Below, in pieces: positions 62,860-64,000 of a stretch of DNA of 64,000 nt. The position numbers were made by a program, and so were the translations under genes. The DNA lies in contig NZ_CP107880.1 of assembly GCF_036013745.1 (NCBI RefSeq), forward strand, positions 9,486,001 to 9,550,000, given 5' to 3'. The notes beneath the pieces were generated by a model. It had not been told where the DNA came from, did not search any database, and was given only the letters and a program-made list of their open reading frames with translations. The stretch is from Streptomyces sp. NBC_00483 (GTDB lineage Bacteria; Actinomycetota; Actinomycetes; Streptomycetales; Streptomycetaceae). The stretch's first letter is position 1. Each line of letters opens with the position of its first letter.

Positions 62860-64000
62860 ATGACCGCGGAGCCGATGCCGGCCACTCGTCCCCGCAACCG
62901 CAGGCAGCTGATCGTCGAGGCGGCCGGGCGACTCTTCAGCGAACGCGGGTATCACGCGACGTCCATGGAGGACATCGCCGCCGGAGTGGGCATCACCGCG
63001 GCGGCGCTGTACCGGCACTTCCCGAACAAGTACGCGCTGTTCTCCGAGTGCGCGCACGCCATGGTGGACGGGCTCGTCGCCACGCTCGACGAGCTGCCGC
63101 CCGAGGCGGACACGGCGGAGCTGCTCAGGGCCCTCGTCCGGATCACCGTGAAGCGCCGCGCGGAGGGTGGCGTGTACCGGTGGGAGGCCCGGTACCTCAA
63201 CCGCGAGGACCGGGGGCTGCTCCGGGGCAAGTTCGCGCGCGTCGTCGGGCGGGTGACCGAGGCGGTGCGCAGGGAACATCCGGGCGGGCGCGTGGAGTTG
63301 CGTGTCGTGGCGGCGCTCGGCGCGATCGGCTCGATCACGATGCACCACACGTCCATCGCCCAACGCCGGGCCGAGGAACTGCTGTTGACGTGCGCCCTGC
63401 GGCTGGTCGAGCAGGACCCGGACCCCGCCCCGGCAGCCAAGGGGAGCGAGCGGGCCATCGAACTGCCGGCGCTCCCCGTGGCGCGCTCACGGCGCGCGGA
63501 GATCCTCGCGGCCGCCGTCCCGCTGTTCGCGCGGGACGGGTTCGCCAACGTCACGAACGGCCAGATCGCGGAGGCGGTGGGCCTGGCCCCGTCCGCGCTC
63601 TACCGCCACTACCCGGGCAAGGTCGACATCCTCGCGGCGGCCTGCCTGCAAGCGGCGGGACTGCTCGCCCAGGCGGTGGACCAGAGCCTGGAGGGGACGG
63701 CCGACCCGCACGAGGCGGTGGCGGCGCTGGCGGCCACGTACGTGGCGTACAGCTTCGAGCACACCGCGCTGACGAGCGTCGCGGAGGCGGAGTTCATCGG
63801 CCTGCCGGACGAGCTGCGGCGCCCCTCGATACTGGCGCAGCGCGAGCACATCGCCGTATGGGAACAGCAGTTGAGGGCGGCGCGCCCCGAGCTCGACCCG
63901 CGTCAGGCCCGCGTCCTGGTGCACGCCGGGTTCGGCGTCGTGGTCGAGGCCGGGCGGAGCATGCGGTGGCGGGACAGCCCCGAGCACCGCGCCACGGTGG
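62860..64000 (+). CDS. Tandem double-TetR transcriptional regulator (3' end outside window)
   Basis: An open frame of 380 codons runs from ATG 62860 to the window edge. Two complete TetR HTHs are visible. The first is at about residues 12-60 (RQLIVEAAGRLFSERGYHAT; DIAAGVGITAAALYRHFPNK) and the second at about 208-255 (RRAEILAAAVPLFARDGFAN; IAEAVGLAPSALYRHYPGKV), each with its own C-terminal domain, fused head to tail. No good Shine-Dalgarno precedes 62860; GGAG precedes an ATG five codons in. Double-TetR proteins occur in actinobacteria and may bind two half-operators in one chain. Confidence 0.88.
   Translation, partial: MTAEPMPATRPRNRRQLIVEAAGRLFSERGYHATSMEDIAAGVGITAAALYRHFPNKYALFSECAHAMVDGLVATLDELPPEADTAELLRALVRITVKRRAEGGVYRWEARYLNREDRGLLRGKFARVVGRVTEAVRREHPGGRVELRVVAALGAIGSITMHHTSIAQRRAEELLLTCALRLVEQDPDPAPAAKGSERAIELPALPVARSRRAEILAAAVPLFARDGFANVTNGQIAEAVGLAPSALYRHYPGKVDILAAACLQAAGLLAQAVDQSLEGTADPHEAVAALAATYVAYSFEHTALTSVAEAEFIGLPDELRRPSILAQREHIAVWEQQLRAARPELDPRQARVLVHAGFGVVVEAGRSMRWRDSPEHRATV

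Overview
The window is high-GC DNA with strong third-position GC bias, very short intergenic gaps, ATGA/GTGA stop-start overlaps, many LysR/TetR/IclR/LacI/PucR regulators and actinobacterial protein families (F420-dependent enzymes, EfeO/EfeB, SAV_915-like, GT2, ABC sugar importers without their own ATPase). This points to a Streptomyces or close relative. The content is accessory metabolism: small catabolic and transport clusters, each beside its own regulator. I see no rRNA, tRNA, CRISPR array, prophage or PKS/NRPS cluster.

1-6.9 kb: an IclR regulator (cut by the left edge) diverges from a coupled operon of class V aminotransferase, FAD/Fe-S 2-hydroxyacid dehydrogenase and a CaiB CoA-transferase fused to a crotonase domain. 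7.0-12.9 kb: a universal stress protein, a small hydrophobic-tailed protein with a second lysA, an F420-type nitroreductase, a sugar O-acetyltransferase and an alkylsulfatase. 13-18.6 kb: an SDR, then a LysR-controlled operon of M20 amidohydrolase, MHS transporter and ACC deaminase, which could use conjugated ACC (the plant ethylene precursor). 18.7-22.4 kb: a SET-domain protein and a TetR-controlled DHA2 exporter with a carboxypeptidase-regulatory-like tail.

22.7-26.5 kb: a D-glucarate module (KDG dehydratase, glucarate dehydratase, GntP permease). 26.5-28.7 kb: LysR with a divergent medium-chain dehydrogenase. 28.8-33.6 kb: a GltS-like symporter, then an Nramp-fold transporter that lacks the metal-binding motifs, paired with an IlvD/Edd sugar-acid dehydratase. 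33.6-36.5 kb: an LLM oxidoreductase, LysR/DoxX, and a TetR with a probably leaderless, self-operated promoter. 36.52-37.40 kb: an IS5-family element with a -1 frameshifted transposase sits in a pyrimidine-rich repeat between that TetR and an aromatic-ring-type FAD monooxygenase. 39-47.7 kb: GrpB, FAH-family hydrolase, LacI and a divergent GH172 / ABC importer / FGGY kinase operon with LacI-type operators at its promoter.

47.7-56.0 kb: a GT2 synthase, then two divergent gene pairs (APC amino acid permease / M20 desuccinylase, and PucR / GNAT plus NSAR-OSBS racemase). Together they look like the succinyl-dependent D-to-L amino acid conversion pathway. Both intergenic regions carry two copies of an ATTGKCC...CACAA-type motif exactly 32 bp apart, which supports one PucR regulon. 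56.1-64 kb: a methyltransferase, a TetX-like monooxygenase, a membrane-anchored phosphoesterase, EfeO-EfeB without an EfeU permease, and a tandem double-TetR regulator cut by the right edge.
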